The notes beneath the pieces were generated by a model. It did no database searches and was not told the origin of the DNA. It was given only the letters and a program-made list of their open reading frames with translations. DNA of 64,000 bases, from positions 30,274-94,273 of the forward strand of contig LUJR01000047.1 of the NCBI GenBank assembly GCA_001689515.1, written 5' to 3'. Made by a program: the position numbers and the translations under genes. The stretch comes from Bacteroidales bacterium M7. Lineage in GTDB: Bacteria > Bacteroidota > Bacteroidia > Bacteroidales > Muribaculaceae. This document shows, piece by piece, positions 1 to 9,061 of the stretch (within the stretch, counting starts at the first letter, position 1; each line of letters opens with the position of its first letter).

Positions 1-374
1 TAGCTGTAATCCCGCATAGAGGGGGCGCACCATCCACGGTGCGCCCCCTCGTGCGTTGTATCCCCACGTCAATGCGGACGCGGACATGCCACGGCATGTC
101 CCTACATGGGATGGATATATGGATGTTTGTAGGGTCGCGACCTGTCGCGACCGTGTGCGGCGAATGTCGGTATCCGCGTGGTGGCGGTCGCGACAGGTCG
201 CGACCCTACGGTGGAAATGGCTTGTAGGGACATGCCGTGGCATGTCCGCCCCCTCGCGGTAGGTTGCTGCGGTAGGCTGGCGCGCCCCTTGTGGGCGCAT
301 CTCTCTGTTAGCCGAGGGGCTTGCCCCTCGGAAAGGGGGGCACCATTAATCGCGCTGCGCTTTGCCGCAGCGCA
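1..374. other. Gene-free region: hairpin and nested REP-like palindromes
   Basis: I see no credible gene here. Positions 21-31 pair with 38-48 as an 11-bp GC hairpin (loop 32-37), which may end a gene to the left of the window, although no T-run follows. Positions 80-249 hold two nested inverted palindrome pairs. Positions 282-385 hold a unit with two hairpins (GCGCCCC..GGGCGC and CCGAGGGG..CCCCTCGG) and a GC-rich end. That unit runs into the 3' end of the transposase gene at 375. Short frames here translate the repeats and are not proteins. Confidence 0.7.
80..249. repeat. Nested REP-A pair enclosing a REP-B pair
   Basis: The outer arms are the 20-bp palindrome GGACATGCCRYGGCATGTCC at 82-101 and 228-247. 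Each is preceded on its own strand by GTAG, and here the GTAG ends face inward. Inside them is a second inverted pair, GTAGGGTCGCGACC... at 129-152 and its complement at 186-209. The order A-B-B'-A' recurs at 8519-8928. Confidence 0.85.
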
Positions 375-385
375 TCAATCGCCAT
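282..385 (+). repeat. REP-G unit abutting the RAYT-like gene
   Basis: About 100 bp made of a GCGCCCCTTGTGGGCGC palindrome, a TTAG-footed CCGAGGGGCTTGCCCCTCGG hairpin and a terminal GCGCTGCGCTTTGCCGCAGC segment. Near-identical units lie at 929-1034, 1335-1441 and 51353-51455, with inverted copies at 1085-1185 and 51475-51574. The unit overlaps the last codons of the transposase gene that ends at 375. Confidence 0.85.
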
Positions 386-812
386 CGCTCCCCTCGATGC
401 CGTGCTCTTTGAGCAGACGGCGGCATTCTTCGGCAAACGATTCCCCGCAATGGTGCTCTAACTGCGAACGGATGTAATTGCTGATATGCTCTACCTCATA
501 ATATGACACGGAAAATGACGCATATCCGTTTGCCCATCCTGCAAAATCCGGGAAATGCTTTGACCCCTTGAACGCACGTGTGGTGAGCGATTTGACAATC
601 CGCATGACATCCTCCGGCTCTACGCCTTTAGGCAGTTCGACCAGCATGTGCATGTGGTCGTAACATGTGTTCATCCGATATACTTTCCAACCCCGGGATT
701 TGCATATTTTATAGATGTAGAGCAACATTGCTTTCTTTGTCCGCTCGGGTATGGTGCGCTGGCGGTATTTGGTGCTCGTGACAATGTGGTAGATGTGGCG
801 GATGTAGCTCAT
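375..812 (-). CDS. REP-associated tyrosine transposase (RAYT / IS200-like Y1)
   Basis: A 145-aa HUH-superfamily single-strand DNA transposase of the Y1/IS200-like fold. The metal-binding H-x-H is HMH at residues 53-55 and the nucleophile is probably Tyr113 in SNYIRSQLEHH. The length matches RAYTs and IS200-type TnpA. I chose ATG at 812 because translation upstream of it is low-complexity repeat sequence with no fold signal. No IS605-type partner (tnpB) is present. The gene is bordered by REP-G units (282-385 at its 3' side, 929-1034 upstream), the usual setting of a RAYT with its repeat family. The C-terminal codons read into the repeat. It is intact and may be active, but this is inferred. 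Confidence 0.85.
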   Translation of the reverse strand: MSYIRHIYHIVTSTKYRQRTIPERTKKAMLLYIYKICKSRGWKVYRMNTCYDHMHMLVELPKGVEPEDVMRIVKSLTTRAFKGSKHFPDFAGWANGYASFSVSYYEVEHISNYIRSQLEHHCGESFAEECRRLLKEHGIEGSDGD

Positions 813-928
813 GTCGCAAATGTAATCAAAAGTATTGAAAATTAGGGGATTTATGATGGGATTTGTGACGTAGTTTGCGGATGGGATTTGCGGATGCGCT
901 GGCGGATGTGTTTTGCGGATGCGCTGGC

Positions 929-1185
929 ACGCCCCTTGTGGGCGCATCTCTCTGTTAGCCGAGGGGCTTGCCCCTCGGAAAGTGGTATGCCATCAGACGC
1001 GCTACGCTTTGCCGCAGCGCATCACTCGCCATTAGGTGTGCCTCCAGAATGCGTTATGCGTTAGGTTTTTTGTTGTTTTGATGGTGGCTGATGCGCTGCG
1101 GCAAAGCGCAGCGCGTTTTCCGTGGGCGGATGCATTCCGAGGGGCAAGCCCCTCGGCTACGGGAGAGATGCGTCCTTGCGGACGC
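929..1185. repeat. Inverted REP-G pair (REPIN-like unit)
   Basis: A direct copy (929-1034) faces an inverted copy (1085-1185). The inverted copy shows CCGAGGGGCAAGCCCCTCGG followed by CTAC, which is GTAG on the other strand and thus the typical REP foot. The arrangement matches 51353-51574. Confidence 0.8.
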
Positions 1186-1334
1186 TGCTTGCATGTGGCG
1201 TTTCACGTTAGTTATTGTTGTGGTGGTGCGGTTGGATTAGATAGGGGGGGTGGACGGGAGGGGATTGTGGATGTGGATTGTGGAGGGGAATGTGGATGTG
1301 GAGGAGGGATGTGATGTGATGGGATGTGATGTGG

Positions 1335-1441
1335 TGCGCCCCTTGTGGGCGCATCTCTCTGTTAGCCGGGGGGCTTGCCCCTCGGAAAGGGAGGCACCGT
1401 AAAAGCGCGCTGCGCTTTGCCGCAGCGCATCAATCGCCATG
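1335..1441 (+). repeat. Single REP-G unit
   Basis: A fourth copy of the RAYT-associated unit in this corner, with the GCGCCCC hairpin, the CCGGGGGGCTTGCCCCTCGG hairpin (one change) and the GCGCTGCGCTTTGCCGCAGC end. No inverted partner lies nearby. Confidence 0.8.
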
Positions 1442-1527
1442 TTCGCGGGGGCAAATGAGGGCTTGTGGATGGGGGTTTGCGAAATTATAACTAAAACGGG
1501 GTACTGAATTAACATAATTTAGCAAAT

Positions 1528-1562
1528 GGGGGGGGGTAATTTATGAATATTTAGTACATTTG
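1528..1562 (+). promoter_or_regulatory. Putative promoter with poly-G tract before the giant surface protein
   Basis: TACATTTG (1555-1562) fits the Bacteroidota -7 consensus TAnnTTTG. The place where the -33 TTTG would be expected is occupied by nine consecutive G (1528-1536). The site lies about 240 nt upstream of the ATG, so a long leader would result. Slippage in the G tract could alter promoter strength; that is inference. Confidence 0.35.
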
Positions 1563-1801
1563 CACACTGCATAAATTGCTGTCTAAAGAAATCTTGTGGG
1601 GCGGAAATTCACTTGAACCAAATGATTCTCACACATAGGAGTTAACAAGATTTGAAAGTAAAGACTACTCCCCGGCAGGCATAGCACGGCATTATACAGG
1701 ATGGCAGGGCATCCCCCATGCCGATAGGACAAACCAATTGTAATCCATCGAAACAACAAACACAAAATTAACCAAATAACTAACACAAAAACCAATTCAT
1801 T

Positions 1802-4800
1802 ATGAAGAAATTTCTCACGTTCTTCGCTATGCTTTGCGCTCTGCTTGGTTTTTCCCCTCATGCCTCGGCCGACATCCGCCTTATGGGTGGAGGGTCTGGG
1901 GACTGGACCACTGGAATCCTGATGAATCAGGTCGGTTCCAGCAACGACTATACCTGTGAGGTGAATATAACAAGCTCCAACAAGACAATCAAGGTAAAAG
2001 ATAATGGTACGTGGAGGGGTTACAAGAACAACAATAGTACTTGGACTGCTTCCTCTTTCCCTGCATCAAATACCTTAAGCTCAACTGGTGCTACGGGTGA
2101 TGATATTACCATCGATAAGGCGGGTACGTATGTAGTGACATACAATTCCTCATCTAACAAGTTGACAATCTCTCCCGTACTCTACTTTGTCGGTAATATG
2201 ACAGGATGGAATCTGGATACGACCAAGAAATTTACCTGCGTGGGCAGTGTCTATACATTGACACTCGCATCAGGCATCAGCAATCCCAATAGTGGAGACA
2301 CAGGCTGGAAGATATGGAATGGTACCTGGGGCTACAATTTTGGCAGTGGTGGCACTGACCCTACTGTAGGAGGCAATGAAGTGAATGCGTGGTTTAAAGC
2401 TGCTGCTAACTATGAAACTACTACCACGTCTGCCGTTCAGATTCAGTTTACCCTTTTGAGTGATAAAGATGGGGATGCAACTGTAGATGGTAAGGTCAAA
2501 CTTATCAGTGCCGGTCCTACCAAGCCCGCCGCGCCGACCATCTCGGCTTCGGGCAACACTGTGACCATCACCAAGACCGGCAGTGGCGATATCTGGTACA
2601 CTACCAACGGTGATGATCCGACAAAAGACACCAGCACAAGGACACGCTACACCGCCTCGTTTACTATCGAGAGAGGCAAGACCACTACTGTCAAGGCGGC
2701 TGTGGTCAGCGGCGGCGAGTGGTCAGACATTACTTCGAAAAACATATATGTTGGAGCAGCCCCCACTGTCAAGGAGATTACTCTCTATACCCGTGACGAT
2801 ATCAAGAACGGCAATTCCGGACGTGGCACCGCCACTGCTGCCGGTGCCGACGGCATATGGAAAGTCGCATCGGTAAGCATCCCTTCGGATGCCAATTCGG
2901 GTTACTGGAACTCTACCCTGTCGGTCAAGGTGACATATTCGGACAACACTTCCGCATGGTACAGCACCACTCAGAACACTGATGTCAACACCATACAGGC
3001 AAACGGCTGGAAGAACACATTTGTCCGTTCTACCTGGCCTGTCAGCAGCACTGCCAACTGCGGCTTCTTCGTGGAGAACTCCGGCGGCAAGACTGTCACC
3101 GTCTACGCCCGCTTCATCGGCGATGACCTCCAGATCAGCGCAGTGATGCCATATAATGCATTGACTATCGGTTCCTCGACTCCGCAGATTACCGGCTACG
3201 GCATCCCGTCGGATAGCTGGAATAACTATAAGGATTTCTCCAAGGTGTCAGATTCACCCAAGAGCTATGAGTATGTATTTACCTGCGGCAATGCCAACGA
3301 CAATAAGGAATATGTATGGTATGGCTTGAAAATCAACGGTACACAATATCGTCCCGCCAACCTCTCATTGGGAGAATCGACATATACTTTCACTGCCGGA
3401 GCTCCTTCAAGCAGCAACCAGGCTACCATCAAGGGGCTTACTACTGGCGTTAATTATGCGCTTGTACTGACCGAGACCGAGATGGGCCTGCGCCTGACGA
3501 TCACCGAGGCTGGTGTGCCCAAGCCTGTGTTTACGCGCGCTGCTGAGAGCAACGTCGTGACCGTCAATGTGCCCGACGGATGCACGCTCCATTACACCGT
3601 CAACGGCGGCGCGGAGCAGACTGCCACTTCTCGAGTGACCCTGACCATCCCCACCGACGGCATGACTGTCAGCGCATATTTCACCAAGGACGGTGAGACT
3701 GGCGAGACTGTCAACGGCTCGTTTGACTACTATACCGCACCGCAGCGTTGGGCATCCAAGGAGTGGAGTCTCAGCGATGACGGCATCATGCCCCGCAACT
3801 CGGTCAAGTACTTCTATATGTCACGCTACCAGAACGACGACCGCGTGTCGCCCGAATGGGAGCTTGTCAAGAACGGCGACACCTACACACTTGACTACTT
3901 CATGTGTATCCCTGCTGCCGAGTTCCGTCTGCGCCGTATCGCCAAGGATAAAAACGGTACCATCACCTACCGTGACTTCGGTCTGGATGCGGTGGAGAAG
4001 ATTACTCCGGCTTCCATCGGTGCTACCTCCGCCACTGTTGGCACTGCCGAAGCACCCAAGACAGTGAGCAAGAACTACACCGTCTACGGTGGCTCTTACG
4101 ACAACAAGTCCCGTGGCTATGCCTGGGATCTCGGCTACTCTCTCGTGTCAGTGAAGGTGACCGACGCTACCGACGGCAACAATGCCTATGGTAACAATAC
4201 TCTCCAGATGACTCTGTCGGTGGACTTCTCACATCCCTCTACAGCCAATGTCGCTCCTATCAAGGGTATGCCTTATGTCGCCCTGACCGGTTCGAAACTT
4301 CAGATTCCTACCATTGCAGGTCAGAACATCAAGCATGCCACAGAACTTCCCGACGGATACAGCAATGCGTTTACTAACGCCTGGATCCAGTATGACGAGG
4401 ATTCCAATATGCTCGTCTACGGTGACAATGTGACCGGTAAGGACTACTATTCCGGCGGCTCTTATCACAAGCCCGAAAACGGCGCTGTGATGAACTCTAC
4501 CATTCTGCCACCCCGCTACCCGATCTGGTTCAAACTCGTGGACGAGGAGGGTAATGAGACTAATGTGACCTCCAACAAGACCGTCCTCAAGTACAAGGGT
4601 CAGGAAACTCGCAAGTTCAAGACTCCTAACGGCACATCTACCAATAGCAATGTGAAGTTTGCGGTCTATGCCCTCAACGACATGGAGATGTCGGGTCTGT
4701 TTAAGATCTATTCAGGCTACGGCGGCTTCCGCTACGGCAAGGTAGAGAACGGTCTGTCGCTCCACAGCAACTGGGGTGTAGGACATCAGTCCGAAGACAA

Positions 4801-7800
4801 GCCTTATGATTACTCCACCATCCCCTCTGGAGTGGCGATGCCTCTCAACGGCGGCGGTCCCAAGACCAAGGCTGACGGCACAGCTGAGCGTGACCCTGCC
4901 AACAGCACAAGCGAAGGCTACGGCAACGAGGACAACTATGCCGGCCGTTACTTCGGTTTCGACAAGCGCACATATGTGTCGGAGCTTAATTTCTACTACG
5001 CTCTCGAGCCTGATACATGGGTTCCTGCCAATGCAGACGTAATAAACAGCAATCCGCTCGTAGGCGGAGGCGGCGATGATGCAAATTACAACTCTCACCA
5101 TGCCGATGACGCTACGATGAATATCAACAATCCCACTAACGACGGTCGTAACTTCTCGTGGTTCCGCTTTGTCTACACCGGTCTTTTCGGTAAGATCGAC
5201 CTTAAGAAGGAAGGATTCAACACCGGACGTGTGACATGGGGTATCAATGACAAGAAGGAGGCTACCAATGATAAGATCCTCAACTATCAGGTGACATTCT
5301 ATCAAGTCGACACCAACGCGCCCCAGGGTCAGGCAAATCCTGGCACAACAAAGACCGTTGTGGCAATGCAGGCTCCAGCTAATGAGAAGTATGTCGAGAC
5401 AGCTTTCGAACTTGAACCCGATCTTGAGCCTGGATGGTATGAAGCCAAGCTCGAATATTGGGTGGATACCTTCGACGAGGATGGCAACGCTCTGCCTAAT
5501 CAGCCTAAAGTAGCATATTCACCCCGTATCCTTATCTTCAAGATGTCGGCTGCCGATATCGTGGCAAAGCAGCGCGTGACCAAAGCTGATGACGGTGTAC
5601 GTGTCTACCACCCCGTCATCGACGTGACCCCCGATGCTTCATCGTCTATCAAGGCTCTCGATGATGAGACTGATGTCAAGACTGTGTATGCCACCATCAC
5701 CGTTGACGGTATCAGTGACAATGCTGTCACCCGTATCGTCGACATGGATGGCAACGACTTCCCCAACTACGGCTCTGGTGCCGAAGGCATAACTGTAGAG
5801 TACAAGCGTGATGACCGTCAGGCTATCGTGCACTATCCCGAGGGATTCTTCACCTCGCGCACACAGATGCCTGATATGCGTTTCGCAGTGCGTAATGCTG
5901 CCATCGATGCGCGTACTGACTTCTCTATGACCATCGCGTCAAGCGAAGGTCTGGGAGCTACATCGACCGACAATGCCACAGTGTATATGCCTGCCGGCGT
6001 TCTCTATGGCAAGCTCGTGCCTCAGGCTGTCAGAAGTAAAGTGAACGCAGAGGTAGAGTTTAACGCTCTCGGCGTGACCAACCAGGACGACCTCCCCGAA
6101 GGCGAGGCACGTGACGGCTACGCACGTATCCGCTACGTCGACAAGAACAACGGTGACGACCCGTGCTATATCGGCACGATGGGTGGCACATCCGTCATGG
6201 CTGAAATCAAGTACATCGGCAATGACGGTACTGAAAAGGTGCTCTTCGGTGGCGAGAAGCTTGACATGCGTCTCAATCCCGATGACAACAATGCTGTCTA
6301 TACCGCCAAGCGTCTGAAGATAGCCGGTATTCCCTATGAGACAGAGACTGCTATAGATGCTGCCGGCGAGACCATCAATGTCCGCAAGGACCAGTCTGCC
6401 AAGTTCAGCGTACAGCTGACCTACACCATCCCAGGTTATGATCCGTTCGTCTCACGTCTGAAGGAGACCACCCTCACTTACAAAGCCGAGGAGCTTACCT
6501 CTCCCCGTAAGGGTCTTGCCGACCTCAAAACCAAGGACGATCTGCGCGGAGAAACCTCTGCCGATGGCAAGACTGTCGCAACTGACGTGACTGCTATCAG
6601 CGAGTCGTTCGTTGAGAACTACGGCGGTCTGATCACCAATATCGAAGATGCCCATGTGGCTCTCCAGGCTGTGCCCAAGCATGAAAAGCTCATAGGCTAT
6701 GACAGCTTCGACAAGTGGTATATGGACCACGGCGACAAGTATGACGATGCCGCAGCTACTCCTAATCCCCATAGCCCCGCCAAGCGTCGCGCCATAGGTC
6801 ATACCGACCTCGCCGGCACTACTACCTTTGCTGCGCCTGCGGAAGTGCATCCGCTGCTGCGTGAAGACGGCGCACCTGTCAAGGTTGCTTCTGACTTCCA
6901 GAACACTACCACCGTCAACAATGCCTGGTGGAACAGCGCAGCCTCTGTAGCTCCTGTATTCCATAAGTCTGACCATATCAAGGGCGATTTCGTCCGCGAC
7001 AGTAAGGGCAACATTACCGCCTGGACATCTGAGAGCAAAATCCAGAAACCCGCACAGCATCGCGAATACTGGGCTGGTGTCATGGCTGGCAATAACAAGG
7101 CTTACAAGGAAAATGTATGGAACAACGGTATCATCGAGCGCGAAAACGGTGTCTCGGTGGATATCCGCGATCCCAAGCATGGCTACTACGACATGGCAAG
7201 CCACTTCGCTTCGGTTACTGATGAAAGTGGAGCAGAGAAGGAGGTACGCTCAGCATACCACCTCGGCGAGATGCCTCTCAACGCCAACGATGTCATGGCT
7301 CTCTATGGCAACAGTGAGGATCCCCACGGTGTAGCTTCGTATCTCGGCGAGTATAGTGCTCTGCGCAGTGTGGTGCTGCCCATCCATGATCAGATGAGCG
7401 AGGAGATAGCCAAGGCTAAGTTCACTGACTGCAAGGCTTCAGTGACCATCGACGGAGTTACCTATAAACTCGACTATCCTGAAGATGAGCCGTGGAACTA
7501 CGGCAATACATGGAAGACCCGCGCGGAGCTTGCGTTCAACTCCTCTAATGCTGCCGGTCTTGCTGGCAAGTCACCTGCCGAGGCTATCTTCGCTAAGGCT
7601 AACAACCATATGGTCTTCAAGGTCAACCACGTCAACCACGAGTCATGGTTCGTGCCCAACGGCATACCTCAGGGAACTCCCAAGACCTACTCGCTGTGGG
7701 AAGCCTTTAAGGGTACAAGATTTGGTAGCGTCGCGTTTAACGACCTAACTACCGACAAGCAGAAGGATGACTACATCATGAGCGTGATCCGCATGGAGCT

Positions 7801-8311
7801 TGATGACTACTGCCCGCTGGCTTATGATGTGCGTTACACCTATCCATTCCTGACCACTGAGCATGTTACTGCCGAGAATTATAACAACGCCAAGACACGT
7901 GCTGCCGCTACTGAGGACTTCAACCGTATCAACAATATGCTTGCGGCTGTGACACCTGCAGAGGTGACCCCTGTGGCTGCCCGTGATACCGGCCGTGTAC
8001 CTTTCTTCAGCAACATGACCACAAGTCCCGAAGATGTGGTGCCCACCGCCATCAGCGATGTCAACGATGACATCCGCGGCAACGGGTTCAGCATCGTCTA
8101 CAACCGTGCTGCCGGCACAGTGACTGTCACTGCCGAAGGTGACCGCCAGCTCAAGGACGCTGCTGTGTATGACGCCACAGGTGCCTCCCTCATTACCGGC
8201 ACTTCTGCTGACCGCATCAGCGATCAGATCATCGTGCTCGATGTGCGCAACATCGCCCGCGGTGCCTACGTGGTAAGCACCAACCTCGGTGGTGCCAAGT
8301 TCATGAAATAA
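1802..8311 (+). CDS. Very large secreted/surface protein, 2169 aa
   Basis: Function unknown. A clear signal peptide covers residues 1-23 (cut after HASA). Residues about 25-220 read as beta-sandwich, starch-binding-like repeats (GDWT.., VGNMTGWN..). Residues about 241-306 and 573-640 resemble the Fn3-like chitobiase C-terminal domain (DIWYTTNGDDPT; TLHYTVNGG). The long middle is Thr/Asp/Asn-rich with no motif I can name. The last 88 residues (VYDATGASLITG...GAYVVSTNLGGAKFMK) look like a type IX secretion sorting domain, so the protein is probably exported and attached to the cell surface. The start is fixed by the signal peptide. It stands alone, followed by a strong terminator. An adhesin or glycan-binding role is plausible but not shown. 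Confidence 0.85.
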   Translation: MKKFLTFFAMLCALLGFSPHASADIRLMGGGSGDWTTGILMNQVGSSNDYTCEVNITSSNKTIKVKDNGTWRGYKNNNSTWTASSFPASNTLSSTGATGDDITIDKAGTYVVTYNSSSNKLTISPVLYFVGNMTGWNLDTTKKFTCVGSVYTLTLASGISNPNSGDTGWKIWNGTWGYNFGSGGTDPTVGGNEVNAWFKAAANYETTTTSAVQIQFTLLSDKDGDATVDGKVKLISAGPTKPAAPTISASGNTVTITKTGSGDIWYTTNGDDPTKDTSTRTRYTASFTIERGKTTTVKAAVVSGGEWSDITSKNIYVGAAPTVKEITLYTRDDIKNGNSGRGTATAAGADGIWKVASVSIPSDANSGYWNSTLSVKVTYSDNTSAWYSTTQNTDVNTIQANGWKNTFVRSTWPVSSTANCGFFVENSGGKTVTVYARFIGDDLQISAVMPYNALTIGSSTPQITGYGIPSDSWNNYKDFSKVSDSPKSYEYVFTCGNANDNKEYVWYGLKINGTQYRPANLSLGESTYTFTAGAPSSSNQATIKGLTTGVNYALVLTETEMGLRLTITEAGVPKPVFTRAAESNVVTVNVPDGCTLHYTVNGGAEQTATSRVTLTIPTDGMTVSAYFTKDGETGETVNGSFDYYTAPQRWASKEWSLSDDGIMPRNSVKYFYMSRYQNDDRVSPEWELVKNGDTYTLDYFMCIPAAEFRLRRIAKDKNGTITYRDFGLDAVEKITPASIGATSATVGTAEAPKTVSKNYTVYGGSYDNKSRGYAWDLGYSLVSVKVTDATDGNNAYGNNTLQMTLSVDFSHPSTANVAPIKGMPYVALTGSKLQIPTIAGQNIKHATELPDGYSNAFTNAWIQYDEDSNMLVYGDNVTGKDYYSGGSYHKPENGAVMNSTILPPRYPIWFKLVDEEGNETNVTSNKTVLKYKGQETRKFKTPNGTSTNSNVKFAVYALNDMEMSGLFKIYSGYGGFRYGKVENGLSLHSNWGVGHQSEDKPYDYSTIPSGVAMPLNGGGPKTKADGTAERDPANSTSEGYGNEDNYAGRYFGFDKRTYVSELNFYYALEPDTWVPANADVINSNPLVGGGGDDANYNSHHADDATMNINNPTNDGRNFSWFRFVYTGLFGKIDLKKEGFNTGRVTWGINDKKEATNDKILNYQVTFYQVDTNAPQGQANPGTTKTVVAMQAPANEKYVETAFELEPDLEPGWYEAKLEYWVDTFDEDGNALPNQPKVAYSPRILIFKMSAADIVAKQRVTKADDGVRVYHPVIDVTPDASSSIKALDDETDVKTVYATITVDGISDNAVTRIVDMDGNDFPNYGSGAEGITVEYKRDDRQAIVHYPEGFFTSRTQMPDMRFAVRNAAIDARTDFSMTIASSEGLGATSTDNATVYMPAGVLYGKLVPQAVRSKVNAEVEFNALGVTNQDDLPEGEARDGYARIRYVDKNNGDDPCYIGTMGGTSVMAEIKYIGNDGTEKVLFGGEKLDMRLNPDDNNAVYTAKRLKIAGIPYETETAIDAAGETINVRKDQSAKFSVQLTYTIPGYDPFVSRLKETTLTYKAEELTSPRKGLADLKTKDDLRGETSADGKTVATDVTAISESFVENYGGLITNIEDAHVALQAVPKHEKLIGYDSFDKWYMDHGDKYDDAAATPNPHSPAKRRAIGHTDLAGTTTFAAPAEVHPLLREDGAPVKVASDFQNTTTVNNAWWNSAASVAPVFHKSDHIKGDFVRDSKGNITAWTSESKIQKPAQHREYWAGVMAGNNKAYKENVWNNGIIERENGVSVDIRDPKHGYYDMASHFASVTDESGAEKEVRSAYHLGEMPLNANDVMALYGNSEDPHGVASYLGEYSALRSVVLPIHDQMSEEIAKAKFTDCKASVTIDGVTYKLDYPEDEPWNYGNTWKTRAELAFNSSNAAGLAGKSPAEAIFAKANNHMVFKVNHVNHESWFVPNGIPQGTPKTYSLWEAFKGTRFGSVAFNDLTTDKQKDDYIMSVIRMELDDYCPLAYDVRYTYPFLTTEHVTAENYNNAKTRAAATEDFNRINNMLAAVTPAEVTPVAARDTGRVPFFSNMTTSPEDVVPTAISDVNDDIRGNGFSIVYNRAAGTVTVTAEGDRQLKDAAVYDATGASLITGTSADRISDQIIVLDVRNIARGAYVVSTNLGGAKFMK

Positions 8312-8413
8312 TTAACTATGGCAAGTGAATATAATCCCCATATAATAATTATTTAGCACAGGATTGTAATGCCGGCGGGAGAAATCCCCATCCCCGCCGG
8401 ACATTACTCCCGG

Positions 8414-8456
8414 CGCGGGGGCTGTCGTGATGACAGCCCCCGCGTTGCGTTTTGTC
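8414..8456 (+). terminator. Rho-independent terminator after the giant gene
   Basis: CGCGGGGGCTGTC (8414-8426) pairs perfectly with 8432-8444 around a 5-nt loop, followed by TTGCGTTTTGT. It lies about 100 nt after the stop codon at 8311. Confidence 0.8.
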
Positions 8457-8518
8457 GGGGGCTAGGGTAAAGAAAAGGTCCTTAAGGTCGTTAGGAACCT
8501 TAAGGACCTTAATGGGAT

Positions 8519-8928
8519 GCGGACATGCCACGGCATGTCCCTACGGGGAGAGGAGGATTTCTGTAGAGTTGTAGGGTCGCTACATGTAGCGACCGTGTGG
8601 TGTTCGCTTAACGCTCGCGGTGTTAGCCGCGAGGGGTGCAGTAGCCACATGCAAGCAAGCTGTCAGCTTGCGCAGCTTGTGGGAAACGGATGTAATGGGA
8701 GTCCGGCGGTGTAACTGCCGGGGCAATCGCATGCATCAGCCCCGGCAGCTAACGCCGCCGGCATAATATGTGGCATTTTAGACCACAAGCTTCACAAGTC
8801 TGACGACTTGCTTGCATGTGGCTACTACTCCCGCCGCGGCTATGCCGCGCCTTTACAAGCGAACACCACACGGTCGCGACAGGTCGCGACCCTACGAGGA
8901 TTGGAGGGACATGCCGTGGCATGTCCGC
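8519..8928. repeat. Five nested inverted palindrome pairs
   Basis: Layer 1: REP-A cores 8521-8540 and 8907-8926. Layer 2: REP-B arms 8571-8609 and 8857-8895, including a perfect 17-bp match (CCGTGTGGTGTTCGCTT and its complement). Layer 3: hairpins CTCGCGG..CCGCGAG (8614-8633) and GCGGC..GCCGC (8834-8850). Layer 4: a perfect 19-bp pair, GTAGCCACATGCAAGCAAG (8641-8659) and its complement (8807-8825). Layer 5: GCCGGGGC-type arms 8703-8724 and 8739-8761. Most layers carry a GTAG or TTAG foot. Confidence 0.85.
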
Positions 8929-8984
8929 TGCGATGGGGGAGGGTTGTCAGGAGGGTGTTTGTGTGGGTGGGCGCGCATTGATAA

Positions 8985-9033
8985 GGTCGCATAATTCTTA
9001 TAAGATTTATAAGACTTATAAGAGTTATGCGAC
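8985..9033. repeat. TTATAAGA short tandem array in an inverted repeat
   Basis: Three TTATAAGA units at 9-bp spacing (about 8997-9023), bounded by GGTCGCATAA and its exact complement. Similar arrays lie at 29216-29249 and 63269-63304. Confidence 0.7.
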
Positions 9034-9061
9034 CGTTTGCTATGGTGCTGCGTGCTGGGAA

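Larger units (their letters stand above)
813..1801. other. Gene-free region: REP-G copies, C-free tract, poly-G and leader
   Basis: This holds REP-G units at 929-1034 (direct) and 1085-1185 (inverted), which together form one inverted mobile unit, and a lone unit at 1335-1441. The plus strand from 1256 to 1336 (81 nt) has no C at all and is built of G-rich GATGTG-like repeats. A run of nine G (1528-1536) precedes a promoter-like TACATTTG (1555-1562). From there to the ATG at 1802 is a roughly 235-nt leader in which I recognise no known RNA element. Confidence 0.7.
8312..9061. other. Gene-free region: terminator, hairpins, five-layer nested repeats
   Basis: In order: a hairpin near 8372-8400; the terminator at 8414-8446; a perfect 14-bp inverted repeat at 8475-8488/8497-8510; the nested palindrome stack at 8519-8928; and an inverted repeat GGTCGCATAA (8985-8994) / TTATGCGACC (9024-9033) enclosing TTATAAGA repeats. 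I see no gene. Reading frames across it translate the repeats. Confidence 0.75.

Noticed and set aside
1583..1861. 92-aa minus-strand frame upstream of the giant gene
   Set aside because: It overlaps the signal-peptide codons of the giant gene and the leader, and shows no domain or plausible promoter.
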